Source: Sphingobacterium sp. UBA7855
GTDB taxonomy: Bacteria > Bacteroidota > Bacteroidia > Sphingobacteriales > Sphingobacteriaceae
Reading direction: 5' to 3'
DNA length: 64,000 nucleotides
Assembly: GCA_002500745.1 (NCBI GenBank)
Contig: DLST01000018.1
Location: forward strand, 405,227-469,226
The notes under the pieces: generated by a model
Told to the model about the DNA's origin: nothing
Databases searched by the model: none
Seen by the model: only the letters and a program-made list of their open reading frames with translations
Shown: one piece after another, positions 25,438 to 34,612 of the stretch
How positions within the stretch are numbered: the first letter of the stretch is position 1
Layout: the number at the start of each line of letters is the position of its first letter
Position numbers and translations under genes: made by a program

Positions 25438-27612
25438 CTACTTTTGTGCATCTTTATCTTTTTCTTCTTTTTTACGTCCCAATATCTTGTCAAATAACGA
25501 TCGCTTTGGCTTATCCTGCGCACCGCTTTCCTCGTCCTTCTTTTCCGTGAGATCCATTTTGTTTAATTTCTTTGGAACAGATACATTTTCGAGATCCTCG
25601 GCAGGAGAGCTGCCATCAAGACGATCGAACAACAGCGGATCTTCTCCCATATCGAATATATCGACAGAATCTACCACAGCCGGTCTTGCTGCACGCAATT
25701 GAGGCTGCAGAACAACCTCATAAAATCCATAATTTGAGGTTGTTGAATCCACGCTAATCTGCCCGGTTTTCGTCATAATATGACCGTAAGTATTAAAATA
25801 CCGCAACATACTTCCTTTTAAGTGACCTGTCCAGTCAAAAAAGTTCAATCCTTTTTTGGGTCGCGGAACAATACTTGACAAAAATATACTCTCTCCAAGG
25901 CCTAATTGTGCCGGAGTTTTTCCAAAATAATAGCGCGCAGCTTCAGTTATGCCATAGACATTATTTCCCCATTCGATGACATTGAGATAAACCTCGTACA
26001 TGCGCTTTTTGCTCACTTGCTGGGAGCGCTCCATCAGCCATACCAACAGAATCTCCTCCAACTTCCGCACAACCGTCTTATTGCGATTTAGAAAAACATT
26101 TTTCACCAGTTGCATTGATATCGTGCTGGCTCCGCGCTTAAATCCCTTTTCCTTGATGTTTGTAACAATCGACAATTTAAAAGCCTTCTCCTCGAATCCC
26201 TTGTGCTTAAAGAAAAATGGATCCTCGGTATTGATCAAGCTAATTTGCATATACCGGGAGATTTGATCGATAGGCGTAAAATTGCGATTCTGAGGGCCCA
26301 CAACGATCTCCCGCATCGGCTTGCCATCTTCATAAGCGGTATACGTAAAAGGTGTGTTTAACATTGCAATATTAGCCTCTCCCCATTTCACTACCTTTAA
26401 ATCCTTATCATCCATTTTAGAAGAGAAAAGGAGATTTTCAGGTTTCCTAAATTCAAAAGCAAAATTCAGGTCGTATTGAATATGCCCCTCCACCTGAATA
26501 CCTTCTAGACCAGGAAACAATCCAACTGGCATAGCATCAAAAAAGTGTTGGGCCTGTATTTTATTCGTGTGAATGGCCAAAAAAAGCTCTTTCTCAGGCT
26601 TATGAACATATTTAACGTAGGGAGAAAATACAAAATCTTTAACCTTTACCGTGCTTTCTTTGCTTACTTCGAGCGACGACGCTCCGATATTCAGGGCCCC
26701 TTGCATTTGGGCCTCAGGAAAGATCACATCGTTACTAGAAATACGCCGATGGTTTACTTTTAAATTTTTAAACCCCCATTGCCCATGCAGTTCCAGCAAT
26801 TCTTTATTTCTTCTGTGTGCCTTGTCCAATCGGAAGGATATTTCATCAAAACTTACAGCGAGACCAAATTTGCGCTGCAATAGGGGAAGATTTACGCCCT
26901 TTTTATCAGAAAAAAGACGGAGATCGCATTCTTGATTATCCGAATCAATTGTTCCCGTCAGATTCCAGGCGGCCTCATGATCGTTTAACAAAAATTTAGT
27001 TTCCATATCACCGCCATCGATCACAGCAGAAGGAATAACAACACGTTGTGAAGTGCTGTCATCACGATAAGAAAGTTCAAAGCTCTTCAGATCGAGATCG
27101 TTGGGAATCTTAAAAAACACATTTTTCAACAATCGATCTGCCAAAGCGGCCAGATTCTGTTTCGGATTATCGTTTTCTATTGTGTCTTTCTTCTGCTTTC
27201 TAAATAGAAAATCATAGTTACTAATTGAATCCTTTTTTATAAGAGAAACCGTACCGTGATCTAAAATAACTTGTCCTAACTTCACATCCCCGAATAATAA
27301 AGGCCATAATTTTACAGATACTGTCAGATCATTAATTTGAGCCAATTGGTCTCTATTTTTGGGCAATAGTTGGATATTCTTAAACTGTACAGCATTAATT
27401 CCACGGAAAGCATAGTATTGGATCTTCAAATCCAAATCATATTTTTCAAGCAACTTCGCTTTTGCTTTGTTGATTACCCCCATGAGCATCGCATCTCTTT
27501 TTTGATAAGCATACGCGCCTACTGCAAACGCCAAAACCAAAATAGCAGCTAAAGAGATATAAAGCCATCGCCATTTGCGGGACTTAAAAGATGTTATAAA
27601 TCGATTGGACAT
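25438..27612 (-). CDS. GT51 peptidoglycan transglycosylase with AsmA-like N-terminal region
   Basis: Polymerises lipid II into glycan strands on the outer face of the inner membrane. 724 residues. One membrane helix at about residues 15-35 is followed by a long beta-rich AsmA-like region (about 50-390). The GT51 domain then has TEDPFFFKHKGF (catalytic Glu), RGASTISMQLVKNVFLNR, RKLEEILLVWLMER and YLNVIEWGNNVYGITEAARY (about 430-560). No transpeptidase domain follows, so this resembles a monofunctional MtgA-type enzyme. The C-terminal ~80 residues are charged, Lys/Glu-rich. I chose the ATG at 27612; an in-frame start at 27645 adds an unlikely N-terminus. Probably one operon with hpt. Confidence 0.85.
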   Translation of the reverse strand: MSNRFITSFKSRKWRWLYISLAAILVLAFAVGAYAYQKRDAMLMGVINKAKAKLLEKYDLDLKIQYYAFRGINAVQFKNIQLLPKNRDQLAQINDLTVSVKLWPLLFGDVKLGQVILDHGTVSLIKKDSISNYDFLFRKQKKDTIENDNPKQNLAALADRLLKNVFFKIPNDLDLKSFELSYRDDSTSQRVVIPSAVIDGGDMETKFLLNDHEAAWNLTGTIDSDNQECDLRLFSDKKGVNLPLLQRKFGLAVSFDEISFRLDKAHRRNKELLELHGQWGFKNLKVNHRRISSNDVIFPEAQMQGALNIGASSLEVSKESTVKVKDFVFSPYVKYVHKPEKELFLAIHTNKIQAQHFFDAMPVGLFPGLEGIQVEGHIQYDLNFAFEFRKPENLLFSSKMDDKDLKVVKWGEANIAMLNTPFTYTAYEDGKPMREIVVGPQNRNFTPIDQISRYMQISLINTEDPFFFKHKGFEEKAFKLSIVTNIKEKGFKRGASTISMQLVKNVFLNRNKTVVRKLEEILLVWLMERSQQVSKKRMYEVYLNVIEWGNNVYGITEAARYYFGKTPAQLGLGESIFLSSIVPRPKKGLNFFDWTGHLKGSMLRYFNTYGHIMTKTGQISVDSTTSNYGFYEVVLQPQLRAARPAVVDSVDIFDMGEDPLLFDRLDGSSPAEDLENVSVPKKLNKMDLTEKKDEESGAQDKPKRSLFDKILGRKKEEKDKDAQK

Positions 27613-27869
27613 AATTATTACTAAATGCAAATTCGTGCATATCAACAGTCAAACTTAGATAAATTTGGCTGTATATACAATTATAATTCACGGAAACGAT
27701 GGTCGCTTTATACGCAGCTTCAGCAAGACAAATTTATTGATAAAACGCATTAATTACATAAAAATAAAAATGTTCCAAAAAAGCTGTCTTTCCTAAAAGC
27801 CAGCCCTATATACAATAATTTTAATCCCATTAAAAACAGAGAAATGACATGAAATTGATCCGCAATGAG

Positions 27870-27877
27870 TAGTTTTG
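27870..27877 (+). promoter_or_regulatory. -7 promoter element of the Mrp/ApbC gene
   Basis: TAGTTTTG matches TAnnTTTG and lies 27 bp before the ATG at 27905. I did not find a good TTTG at the expected -33 distance. Confidence 0.4.
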
Positions 27878-27904
27878 TAATCCATGATTACAAATGAACA
27901 ATAG

Positions 27905-28969
27905 ATGGTTACCAAAGAACAAATATTAAATGCATTATCCTATGTGGAAGAGCCTGATTTGAAAAAGGATCTTGTCACATTGAATATGATTCAAAATATC
28001 GGGATCGAAGGTGAAAAAATTTCTTTCGATGTCATTCTAACTACTCCGGCTTGTCCGCTTAAGGACCATATTGAACACGCATGCCGAAATGCCATCGCTC
28101 ATTTCATCGACAAAAATCTCGAAGTTCAGATCAACATGACTTCCAATGTGATCGGGAAACAAGGCGCACAGGTTTCAGGCATTAAAAACATCATCCTGGT
28201 CTCCTCAGGGAAAGGAGGAGTTGGAAAGTCAACTGTCGCCGCCAATTTGGCGCTTGCCCTCCAGGCTAAAGGAGCTAAAACAGGACTTTTAGACGCTGAC
28301 ATTTATGGGCCATCACTTCCGATTATGTTTGGCCTAGAAGGTGCTAAACCCGGATCAGTAGAAATGCCTGATGGACAGGTTAAAATTGAACCGCTTGAAA
28401 AATTTGGACTAAAATTACTGTCGATCGGATTTTTCACCGACCCAAACCAGCCTATCCCATGGCGTGGCCCCATGACCACCTCTGCAATCAAGCAACTCTT
28501 TAATGATGCACACTGGGGTGAACTCGATTATCTAGTGGTCGATATGCCTCCAGGTACAGGCGACATTCATATTACCGTATCACAAACTTTCCCGATTGCA
28601 GGTGCAGTGATCGTCACTACGCCGCAGCAAGTTGCCCTAGCTGACGCTGTCAAAGGTATCGGTATGTTTTTAATGGATAGTATCAATATCCCGTTACTGG
28701 GCGTGGTGGAGAATATGGCTTATTTTACACCAGCAGAGCTTCCTGATAATAAATATTATATTTTTGGAAAAGACGGCGGAAAAAGGTTAGCTGAAGAATA
28801 TAAAGTACCTTTCCTTGGTGAGATACCACTATTAAAAGGTATTTCTGATGCTGGAGATAATGGATTCCCCATTGCGATAGACAACGAAGATCCTGTAACA
28901 AAATCATTTCTCACGATTGCAGAAAAAGTTGCTCAGCAGCTTTCCATCATTCATAGTCAGTTAAAATAG
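27905..28969 (+). CDS. apbC: Mrp/NBP35-type Fe-S cluster carrier ATPase
   Basis: P-loop ATPase that carries and transfers iron-sulphur clusters in the cytoplasm. 354 residues in two parts: an N-terminal MIP18/DUF59-type domain (about 1-85) with the CPLKDHIE motif, and a deviant-Walker ATPase starting SSGKGGVGKST (about 101-111). The core has GLLDADIYGPSLP, DYLVVDMPPGTGD and VVTTPQQVAL. It is a single-gene unit ending at a strong terminator shared with the convergent xth gene. Confidence 0.94.
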   Translation: MVTKEQILNALSYVEEPDLKKDLVTLNMIQNIGIEGEKISFDVILTTPACPLKDHIEHACRNAIAHFIDKNLEVQINMTSNVIGKQGAQVSGIKNIILVSSGKGGVGKSTVAANLALALQAKGAKTGLLDADIYGPSLPIMFGLEGAKPGSVEMPDGQVKIEPLEKFGLKLLSIGFFTDPNQPIPWRGPMTTSAIKQLFNDAHWGELDYLVVDMPPGTGDIHITVSQTFPIAGAVIVTTPQQVALADAVKGIGMFLMDSINIPLLGVVENMAYFTPAELPDNKYYIFGKDGGKRLAEEYKVPFLGEIPLLKGISDAGDNGFPIAIDNEDPVTKSFLTIAEKVAQQLSIIHSQLK

Positions 28970-29002
28970 CTATTCAAAGGCAGTGATGCCGCTGTCAATC
29001 AC

Positions 29003-29038
29003 ACAAAAAGGCTTTCATGGGTATGAAAGCCTTTTTGT
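29003..29038. terminator. Bidirectional terminator between apbC and xth
   Basis: A perfect 16-bp stem (29003-29018 with 29023-29038) around a 4-nt loop, with A5 and T5 tracts at the base. It lies between the convergent stops at 28969 and 29054 and can serve both. Confidence 0.85.
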
Positions 29039-29053
29039 ATGATTGACATTTTA

Positions 29054-29821
29054 TTAGAGCGCCAGCTCTAATACTACGGGGCAATGATCGGAATGCACAG
29101 CATCCGGCAATATACTGGAAGATTTAATATGATCGGCCAAAGGCTTAGAAACCATATTATAATCGATGCGCCAACCCAAATTCTTTGCGCGCGCTCCAGC
29201 ACGATAACTCCACCAGGTATACTGGTGCGGATCTGGATTTAGATGGCGAAAAGAGTCAATATAACCCGAATTAATAAAATTTTCCATCCATTCACGCTCT
29301 TCTGGAAGAAAGCCCGAAGAGTTCGCATTTGATTTTGGATTATGAATATCGATCGCACGATGGCAAATATTATAATCACCGCAGACAACTAGATTCGGCT
29401 TTTCCACCAAAAGCTTATCGCTATACAACTGAAAATCCTTTAAAAAACGGTATTTAAAATCCTGTCTTACGTCTCCGGTTGTACCCGAAGGAAAATAAGT
29501 ACTCATCACCGATAGTTGATCAAAATCAGCACGGATAATACGACCTTCAAAATCATAATCCTCATGACCACAACCGTACTCAATATGCTTAGGCGTCATC
29601 TTAGTAAACAAGGCAACTCCGCTATAGCCCTTCTTTTGTGCTGGATACCAGTAATGCTCATAACCCATCTCCTCCAATAGGGCAACTTCGGGAATCTGAT
29701 CAGGCGTAGCCTTAATCTCCTGAAGGCAGATGACATCTGCATTTACAGCTTTCAACCAGCCCAACCAATCCTTCTTTAAGGCTGCACGCAAACCATTCAC
29801 ATTATAAGTTACTATTTTCAT
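29054..29821 (-). CDS. xth: Exodeoxyribonuclease III / AP endonuclease
   Basis: Cuts DNA at abasic sites and degrades 3' ends in base-excision repair. 255 residues, standard for the ExoIII group. Active-site blocks in order: TYNVNGLRAALKKDW (about 4-18), ICLQEIKA with the metal-binding Glu, YSGVALFTK, NLVVCGDYNI, WWSYRAGARAKNLGWRID and SDHCPVV at the end (catalytic Asp-His). It shares a terminator with the convergent Mrp gene. The cyclophilin gene upstream is 74 bp away on the same strand. Confidence 0.96.
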   Translation of the reverse strand: MKIVTYNVNGLRAALKKDWLGWLKAVNADVICLQEIKATPDQIPEVALLEEMGYEHYWYPAQKKGYSGVALFTKMTPKHIEYGCGHEDYDFEGRIIRADFDQLSVMSTYFPSGTTGDVRQDFKYRFLKDFQLYSDKLLVEKPNLVVCGDYNICHRAIDIHNPKSNANSSGFLPEEREWMENFINSGYIDSFRHLNPDPHQYTWWSYRAGARAKNLGWRIDYNMVSKPLADHIKSSSILPDAVHSDHCPVVLELAL

Positions 29822-29895
29822 TGTTTATTGTTGTGATGCTAGATTATAAAAAAAAGAAAACTTCTCAATCCCTGATATATTATTTCCACATAACA

Positions 29896-30654
29896 TTAGT
29901 AGTCCTTTGAAGAGAACAAATCACTAATCTTTGAAAAGATACCCGTTTGAGGCTTTAAACCTTTGAGTTCCCGCTCCAAGTTTAATGCTTCTCGTCTCGT
30001 AAGTACATGCATGGTCATTTTTTGATCCGTCTCCGGCCTATCATGCTGATCTGTCTTTACCGCCGCAATCTGATCGATAACATCTACACCTTTGACCAGC
30101 TCACCAAATACGGTATAATTCCAATCTAAATGAGGTGCACCACCAATAGTGGTGTACACCTGACGTTGGGTTTCAGAAAACTTCTTGCCATTCATTCGGG
30201 TCTGCTCTAACCGATTGAGATCTTCAGGACTAAATACCTTTCCCTGAACAAGGTAAAACTGAGATCCCGACGAAGCTTTTTCAGGATTATTATCCCGGGC
30301 AGCTCCGATAGCACCTTTTTTGTGAAATAAACCATCCTGAATCTCCGCAGGAATGGTGTATCCTGGGCCTCCATTACCCAACTGTGCTCCGCCAACCGCA
30401 TTTTTTGAGTCAGGATCACCGCCCTGAATCATAAAATTTTGAATGACGCGGTGGAAAAGCGTCCCATCATAATATTGGCTTTTTGCCAATTTGGCAAAGT
30501 TATCCCGATGTTTTGGCGTTTCATTATACAGCCGCACCACACAGATGCCCTTCTCAGTAACGATCTGTACATATTTAAATTCAGGTTTAGCCGCAAATGC
30601 CAAAACCTGTAAAAAGCAGAATACTGCAATTAAACTAGCTTTTAAAAATTTCAT
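29896..30654 (-). CDS. Exported cyclophilin-type peptidyl-prolyl cis-trans isomerase
   Basis: Speeds proline isomerisation in exported proteins. 252 residues: signal peptide at 1-21 (ends AFA-AKP), then a cyclophilin domain (about 25-220) with FHRVIQNFMIQGGDP, the core FxF-like and GSQFYLVQG blocks, and LDWNYTVFGELVKG. A short C-terminal tail follows. The signal peptide points to periplasmic folding help. It lies in a minus-strand run of LMW phosphatase, 115-aa unknown and cyclophilin, with 55 bp before it. Confidence 0.92.
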   Translation of the reverse strand: MKFLKASLIAVFCFLQVLAFAAKPEFKYVQIVTEKGICVVRLYNETPKHRDNFAKLAKSQYYDGTLFHRVIQNFMIQGGDPDSKNAVGGAQLGNGGPGYTIPAEIQDGLFHKKGAIGAARDNNPEKASSGSQFYLVQGKVFSPEDLNRLEQTRMNGKKFSETQRQVYTTIGGAPHLDWNYTVFGELVKGVDVIDQIAAVKTDQHDRPETDQKMTMHVLTRREALNLERELKGLKPQTGIFSKISDLFSSKDY

Positions 30655-30709
30655 GTGTTGATGGTTCTACGTTCCCAATTGAACTTTTATTTTTTTCTTG
30701 ATGTGATCG

Positions 30710-31057
30710 CTAGATAACATTTAATTCCTCAAAATAATCGATGATCAGCGACTTCATAATCAGTTCTTGTTCCAAAAGTGTATAGTTGGGAATTGGTTTT
30801 ATTAATTGCCAATGCGGCCATCCCTCCTCATCAAGGCCTTTCAGCGTATAAAATCCCATCGCACTGAAAAGACGGCAGGTGGCAATATGCATCAATTCTT
30901 CTTTTTCCCGTTTCGAGAATTTCTGGGCACCCTTGCCCAATTCCTGAACACCAATGAGAAATAAACACACCTTGATGTCTGGTTTTTCCATATCAAATAG
31001 TGTCACAATCTCATCCTGCAGGAAACTCCATTTCTTGTTAACTTCAGCTGCCTTCAT
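30710..31057 (-). CDS. Unknown protein (115 aa) coupled to LMW tyrosine phosphatase
   Basis: I cannot name this family. It is soluble, has no signal peptide, and looks helical: an N-terminal KKWSFLQDEIVTLFDM segment, a central KEELMHIATCRLFSAMGFY segment and a Glu-rich end. Its ATG overlaps the stop of the upstream phosphatase as ATGA (31054-31057), a clear sign of translational coupling, so it is likely a real gene with a related job. It could be a partner or substrate adapter of the phosphatase; that is inference from position. Confidence 0.7.
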   Translation of the reverse strand: MKAAEVNKKWSFLQDEIVTLFDMEKPDIKVCLFLIGVQELGKGAQKFSKREKEELMHIATCRLFSAMGFYTLKGLDEEGWPHWQLIKPIPNYTLLEQELIMKSLIIDYFEELNVI

Positions 31058-31500
31058 TTTTTTGATTTAATCAAACTAGCCATCACCTCTGCACTACGTT
31101 GGTCAATCATCTGAAAAACCGGATCAAACAAATTATCATCAAAATATGGATCGGGAACAATATCGTCGCCTAAAAATAGTTTAACCTTGTTCAGATCCGC
31201 TTTATCTACAACCTGGGCACAAACATCTGCATAATTCTGTCTATCCATGACAAATATTAGATCATATTCACCAAAAAACTGTGGTTTAAAATGCCGAGCC
31301 CGCTGACCAGATATATCGATACCGTATTTCTTGGCAACTGCGATCGCCCTATGATCAGGTGCTTCACCAATGTGCCAATCACCTGTACCAGCCGATTCAA
31401 CGACCCAGTTTAATTGTTGATCCAATGCCTTTTGCTTCAATATACCGTGTGCAAGGGGTGAACGACAGATATTCCCCAAACAAACCATTAAAATCTTCAT
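31054..31500 (-). CDS. Low-molecular-weight protein tyrosine phosphatase
   Basis: Removes phosphate from phosphotyrosine in proteins. 148 residues from the ATG at 31500 (MKILMVCLGN); an alternative start at 31527 would add nine residues before the catalytic loop and does not fit the family. The P-loop is C7-L-G-N-I-C-R13-S14, and the general-acid Asp lies in DPYFDD (about residues 114-119). Orthologues often act on exopolysaccharide kinases; none is visible nearby. Its stop overlaps the start of the 115-aa unknown gene. Confidence 0.94.
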   Translation of the reverse strand: MKILMVCLGNICRSPLAHGILKQKALDQQLNWVVESAGTGDWHIGEAPDHRAIAVAKKYGIDISGQRARHFKPQFFGEYDLIFVMDRQNYADVCAQVVDKADLNKVKLFLGDDIVPDPYFDDNLFDPVFQMIDQRSAEVMASLIKSKK

Positions 31501-31838
31501 TTCTATAACGTTTAAAAAGCTATACAATAAATACCACGACTGCTATGGAATTCGACTAATTCCGTAAAAACTCAATTAAATCAACGAGTCACTCCGTCGA
31601 TTCATCAATAGCACAATAGTAGTAGATTGCAATTCCAAAAATTCTGTGCTTATCAAGTGCCGAATTCCTGCTGTATTTTCGTTCCGCAAAATAGCTAAAC
31701 TAAAATTATTAACGAAACAACCCGCTTAAAAGTGACCAACTTCTTACCAAACCATGGTTTTCTAATACCCTAACGCTTCTCCCAACCCTTATAAAAGAGA
31801 ATCAATGTACCGCTAGCAGTTTTTCCGAACCAAAAAAA
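31501..31838. other. Non-coding stretch between HtrA terminator and phosphatase gene
   Basis: No gene seen in about 340 bp. AAACCATGGTTT at 31749-31760 is a perfect 12-bp palindrome without a loop. A TAGCTTTT sequence shortly before the phosphatase ATG could be a weak promoter element. Confidence 0.4.
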
Positions 31839-31869
31839 AGGTGGCCTAACCTAACGGCTAGAGCCACCT
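31839..31869 (-). terminator. Terminator after the HtrA protease gene
   Basis: AGGTGGC (31839-31845) pairs with GCCACCT (31863-31869). On the minus strand a run of eight T residues follows. It lies about 36 bp past the stop. Confidence 0.75.
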
Positions 31870-31904
31870 AAACTATATTAATCAACCAATTCTTAACTCA
31901 ATGC

Positions 31905-33458
31905 TTAATATTCTACTGGGAAGCTCAATTGAACAGCACCACCTTGAGGCGACACACCTTTCAAACGTACAATATTACGTTGTGTTGCTCCTAAAGCGGC
32001 TTCAACATCATCAACTGAATTAACAGCCTTTCCGTTAACCTCAGTAATAACTAATCCGCGCTCTACACCGAAGTAATCAAAGATACCACCACGGTTCACC
32101 TGAGTGACAACAACGCCGGAGTTCACACCCAATTCCTTTTTCTTCTGAGCCGATGCAGGAATAAAGCTTGCTCCTAATTTGTTATAAATTTCGGTTGCAC
32201 TTTTCGAAGCTTTTCCGCCAGCATTCGCAGACTTCAACGAATCTTCTCCTTTCAATGTCATCGTAACCTGTTTTTCCTTACCATCTCGTTTGTAAGTCAC
32301 ATTTACTTTATCTCCAGGACGCGCACGACCTATAGTTTCACTTAAAACAGGTGAACCTGTAATCACTTTCCCATTAATTTTGGACAGTATATCACCTTTC
32401 TTGATACCTGCAGCCTCAGCAGCACCACCAGCTACGACATCCTGAACATAAAGGCCATCAACATCTGCAAAACCCTTCTCTTTCGCCAATTCAGGGGTTA
32501 TTTCAGTATAAGTTACCCCGATGTAACCACGTTTTACATTACCGTATTCAACAAAGTCATCAACAATTTTCTTTACCAAATTGACAGGAATCGCAAAACC
32601 ATAACCCGCATAGGTACCTGTTGGAGAAGCAATAGCGGAATTAATTCCGATCAATTCACCCGAAGCATTCGTTAAAGCGCCGCCACTATTCCCCCTATTA
32701 ATTACTGCATCTGTCTGAATAAAAGATTCAATCGCTGAACTGACAGGAATTTGGTCTTGCCCCCCACCAAATGGGTTACCACGTTGTTGTTGACCTTCAC
32801 TTAAAATGCCGATCTGACGACCTTTCGCACTAATGATACCTGCAGTCACGGTAGACTGAAGTCCAAGTGGATAGCCAAAAGCCAATACCCATTCACCAAC
32901 ATTGACATTATCTGAGTTACCTAATTTAACCACAGGAAGCCCCTTGCCCGACACCTTCAATAAAGCTAAGTCGGTATTTGGATCACGTCCGATCAATTTG
33001 GCTTCAAATGTTCGCTTATCTGTTAATACAACTTCAATCTTGTCTGCATCTTCCACCACATGGTTGTTGGTTACAATATAACCATCATCTGAGATAATTA
33101 CACCTGATCCAGATGCTTGTACCGGTTGCGACTGCATTTGACGTCGCCCCCCCCCTTGTGGCATGCCAAAAAACTCTTCAAACATGTCAAACGGAGAACC
33201 CTGAGATTGTTGTGATCCCTTACGGCTATATGTGGTTTTAATATGTACAACACCTGGTGACACAGCCGCAGCAGCCTGGGTAAAATCAGGATTACCTGTA
33301 GAGGACATTACTCCTGTTGGATTATTTGCAAAATAAACCTTTTGTTTGTCTTCGAAAGACAGACCATCAAACTTCTTATTCTCAATAAGCTTGTAACCTC
33401 CTAATGCTACCGCTCCACCGAAAACAGCTGTTAATAGCGTTAAACCGACCTTATTCAT
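31905..33458 (-). CDS. DegP/HtrA family periplasmic serine protease
   Basis: Degrades or refolds damaged envelope proteins. 517 residues: one N-terminal membrane helix or signal (about 5-25), trypsin-like domain with the catalytic His in TNNHVVEDA, Asp in NTDLALLK and Ser in GNSGGAL, then two PDZ domains (about 300-390 and 430-515). A Gly/Gln-rich linker before the protease (GMPQGGGRRQ) is encoded with a run of nine G (33147-33155 on the opposite strand as C9). It is divergent from dapF and ends at its own terminator. TACATTTG at 33540-33547 (minus strand) is a candidate promoter element. Confidence 0.95.
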   Translation of the reverse strand: MNKVGLTLLTAVFGGAVALGGYKLIENKKFDGLSFEDKQKVYFANNPTGVMSSTGNPDFTQAAAAVSPGVVHIKTTYSRKGSQQSQGSPFDMFEEFFGMPQGGGRRQMQSQPVQASGSGVIISDDGYIVTNNHVVEDADKIEVVLTDKRTFEAKLIGRDPNTDLALLKVSGKGLPVVKLGNSDNVNVGEWVLAFGYPLGLQSTVTAGIISAKGRQIGILSEGQQQRGNPFGGGQDQIPVSSAIESFIQTDAVINRGNSGGALTNASGELIGINSAIASPTGTYAGYGFAIPVNLVKKIVDDFVEYGNVKRGYIGVTYTEITPELAKEKGFADVDGLYVQDVVAGGAAEAAGIKKGDILSKINGKVITGSPVLSETIGRARPGDKVNVTYKRDGKEKQVTMTLKGEDSLKSANAGGKASKSATEIYNKLGASFIPASAQKKKELGVNSGVVVTQVNRGGIFDYFGVERGLVITEVNGKAVNSVDDVEAALGATQRNIVRLKGVSPQGGAVQLSFPVEY

Positions 33459-33638
33459 AAACTTATTTCTATTTTAAAATGTCTTAATATAAGCTGATAA
33501 TTTTTGCTCTTAAAATTACCGATTTTATTCGGATATGTCCAAATGTAATACCATTTCGAAACCTTCGGAAAATAAGACACGTTAAAAAATGTTAATTACT
33601 AGACAAATGCAAGCATTTTAACAAATCTTAACTTTATC

Positions 33639-33663
33639 ACGTTTTTTTGTAACAAAAAAACGT
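33639..33663. promoter_or_regulatory. Perfect 12-bp inverted repeat at the dapF promoter
   Basis: ACGTTTTTTTGT, a single A, then ACAAAAAAACGT. The symmetry is exact and the right end touches the dapF -7 element (33663). It lies in a divergent intergenic region, so it is not a terminator of a known gene. A repressor or nucleoid-protein site is possible. Confidence 0.5.
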
Positions 33664-33670
33664 ACTTTTG
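33663..33670 (+). promoter_or_regulatory. -7 promoter element of dapF
   Basis: TACTTTTG matches TAnnTTTG and lies 18 bp before the ATG at 33689, giving a very short leader. A TTTG at 33646-33649 is only 13 bp upstream, shorter than the usual spacing. Confidence 0.45.
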
Positions 33671-33688
33671 TTACTAAAAATCAACAAA

Positions 33689-34468
33689 ATGGCAACAAAA
33701 GTAAGATTCTCCAAATACCAAGGAGCAGGCAATGATTTCATCTTAGTAGACAATCGCCACAATGCATTTGACAGAGCAGACGAAGCATTGGTAGCGAAGC
33801 TATGTGACCGCCGGTTTGGTATTGGAGCTGACGGGCTGATGCTCTTACAGCAGAACGAGAATTACGATTTTGAGATGATTTACTTTAATGCAGATGGTAG
33901 AGAAGGAAGCATGTGTGGTAATGGAGGCCGTTGTATTGTCGCTTTTGCTCGCGACCTTGGCATTATTACTGACAAAACTGTCTTTTTGGCAGTAGACGGT
34001 ATACACCATGCCTCTTTAGCGGAAGATCTTGTCAATCTCCAAATGATCGACGTGCATGATTTTGCCCGCGATGGAGACGCCTACCTGTTACAAACAGGTT
34101 CTCCACATTATGTTGAATTTGCAAAAAATCTCGCACATAAGAATGTCTATCAAGACGGCTACGCCATTCGTAATAACGCGACATATGGAACGGAAGGCAT
34201 CAATGTAAATTTCATTGAAGCTGAAGGAGATGGTTATTTCCTGCGTACTTTTGAACGCGGTGTCGAAGACGAAACCTATGCCTGCGGCACCGGTGCTACT
34301 GCGGCAGCCATGGCCGTCGCCCTGCAGCAGAATCTCACAGGCGATATTCATATTCCTATCCGTGTATTAGGAGGGCAGCTTTATATCTCCTTCCATAAAG
34401 ATGGTCAGCATTTCACAAAGGTATTCTTAAAAGGGCCGGCGCAGTTTGTCTTCGAGGGCAACTACTAG
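33689..34468 (+). CDS. dapF: Diaminopimelate epimerase
   Basis: Converts LL- to meso-diaminopimelate for lysine and peptidoglycan. 259 residues from the ATG at 33689 (MATKVRFSKYQGAGNDF); a start at 33668 lies within the promoter and is unlikely. Both catalytic cysteines are present: Cys76 in MCGNGGR and Cys199 in YACGTGAT. Family blocks QGAGNDFILVDN and NADGREGSMCGNGGRC are intact. It is alone on its strand between the divergent HtrA gene and the SNF2 gene; dapB of the same pathway is at 51131. Confidence 0.96.
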   Translation: MATKVRFSKYQGAGNDFILVDNRHNAFDRADEALVAKLCDRRFGIGADGLMLLQQNENYDFEMIYFNADGREGSMCGNGGRCIVAFARDLGIITDKTVFLAVDGIHHASLAEDLVNLQMIDVHDFARDGDAYLLQTGSPHYVEFAKNLAHKNVYQDGYAIRNNATYGTEGINVNFIEAEGDGYFLRTFERGVEDETYACGTGATAAAMAVALQQNLTGDIHIPIRVLGGQLYISFHKDGQHFTKVFLKGPAQFVFEGNY

Positions 34469-34612
34469 GTTTCTACTATCAATCAACACTAATCGTTTTC
34501 AGAATTTTCAATCCAAGCATGTCAATTTTTAAAATTTCATCGGGCAAATTGCGAGTAATGGTATATTTTATTGTATATTAGATACCTTTATTTACAAGGT
34601 CCGCTATCTTTA

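Noticed and set aside
31749..31760. AAACCATGGTTT palindrome as an operator
   Set aside because: It is far from any gene start and contains a common restriction-site type core; chance is likely.
33147..33155. Frameshift at the G9 tract of the HtrA gene
   Set aside because: The frame is open on both sides and both protease and PDZ parts are in one frame, so this copy is intact.
34571..34612. Upstream TTG start of the SNF2 gene
   Set aside because: The ATG at 34613 is standard and better placed; the extra segment looks like leader sequence.
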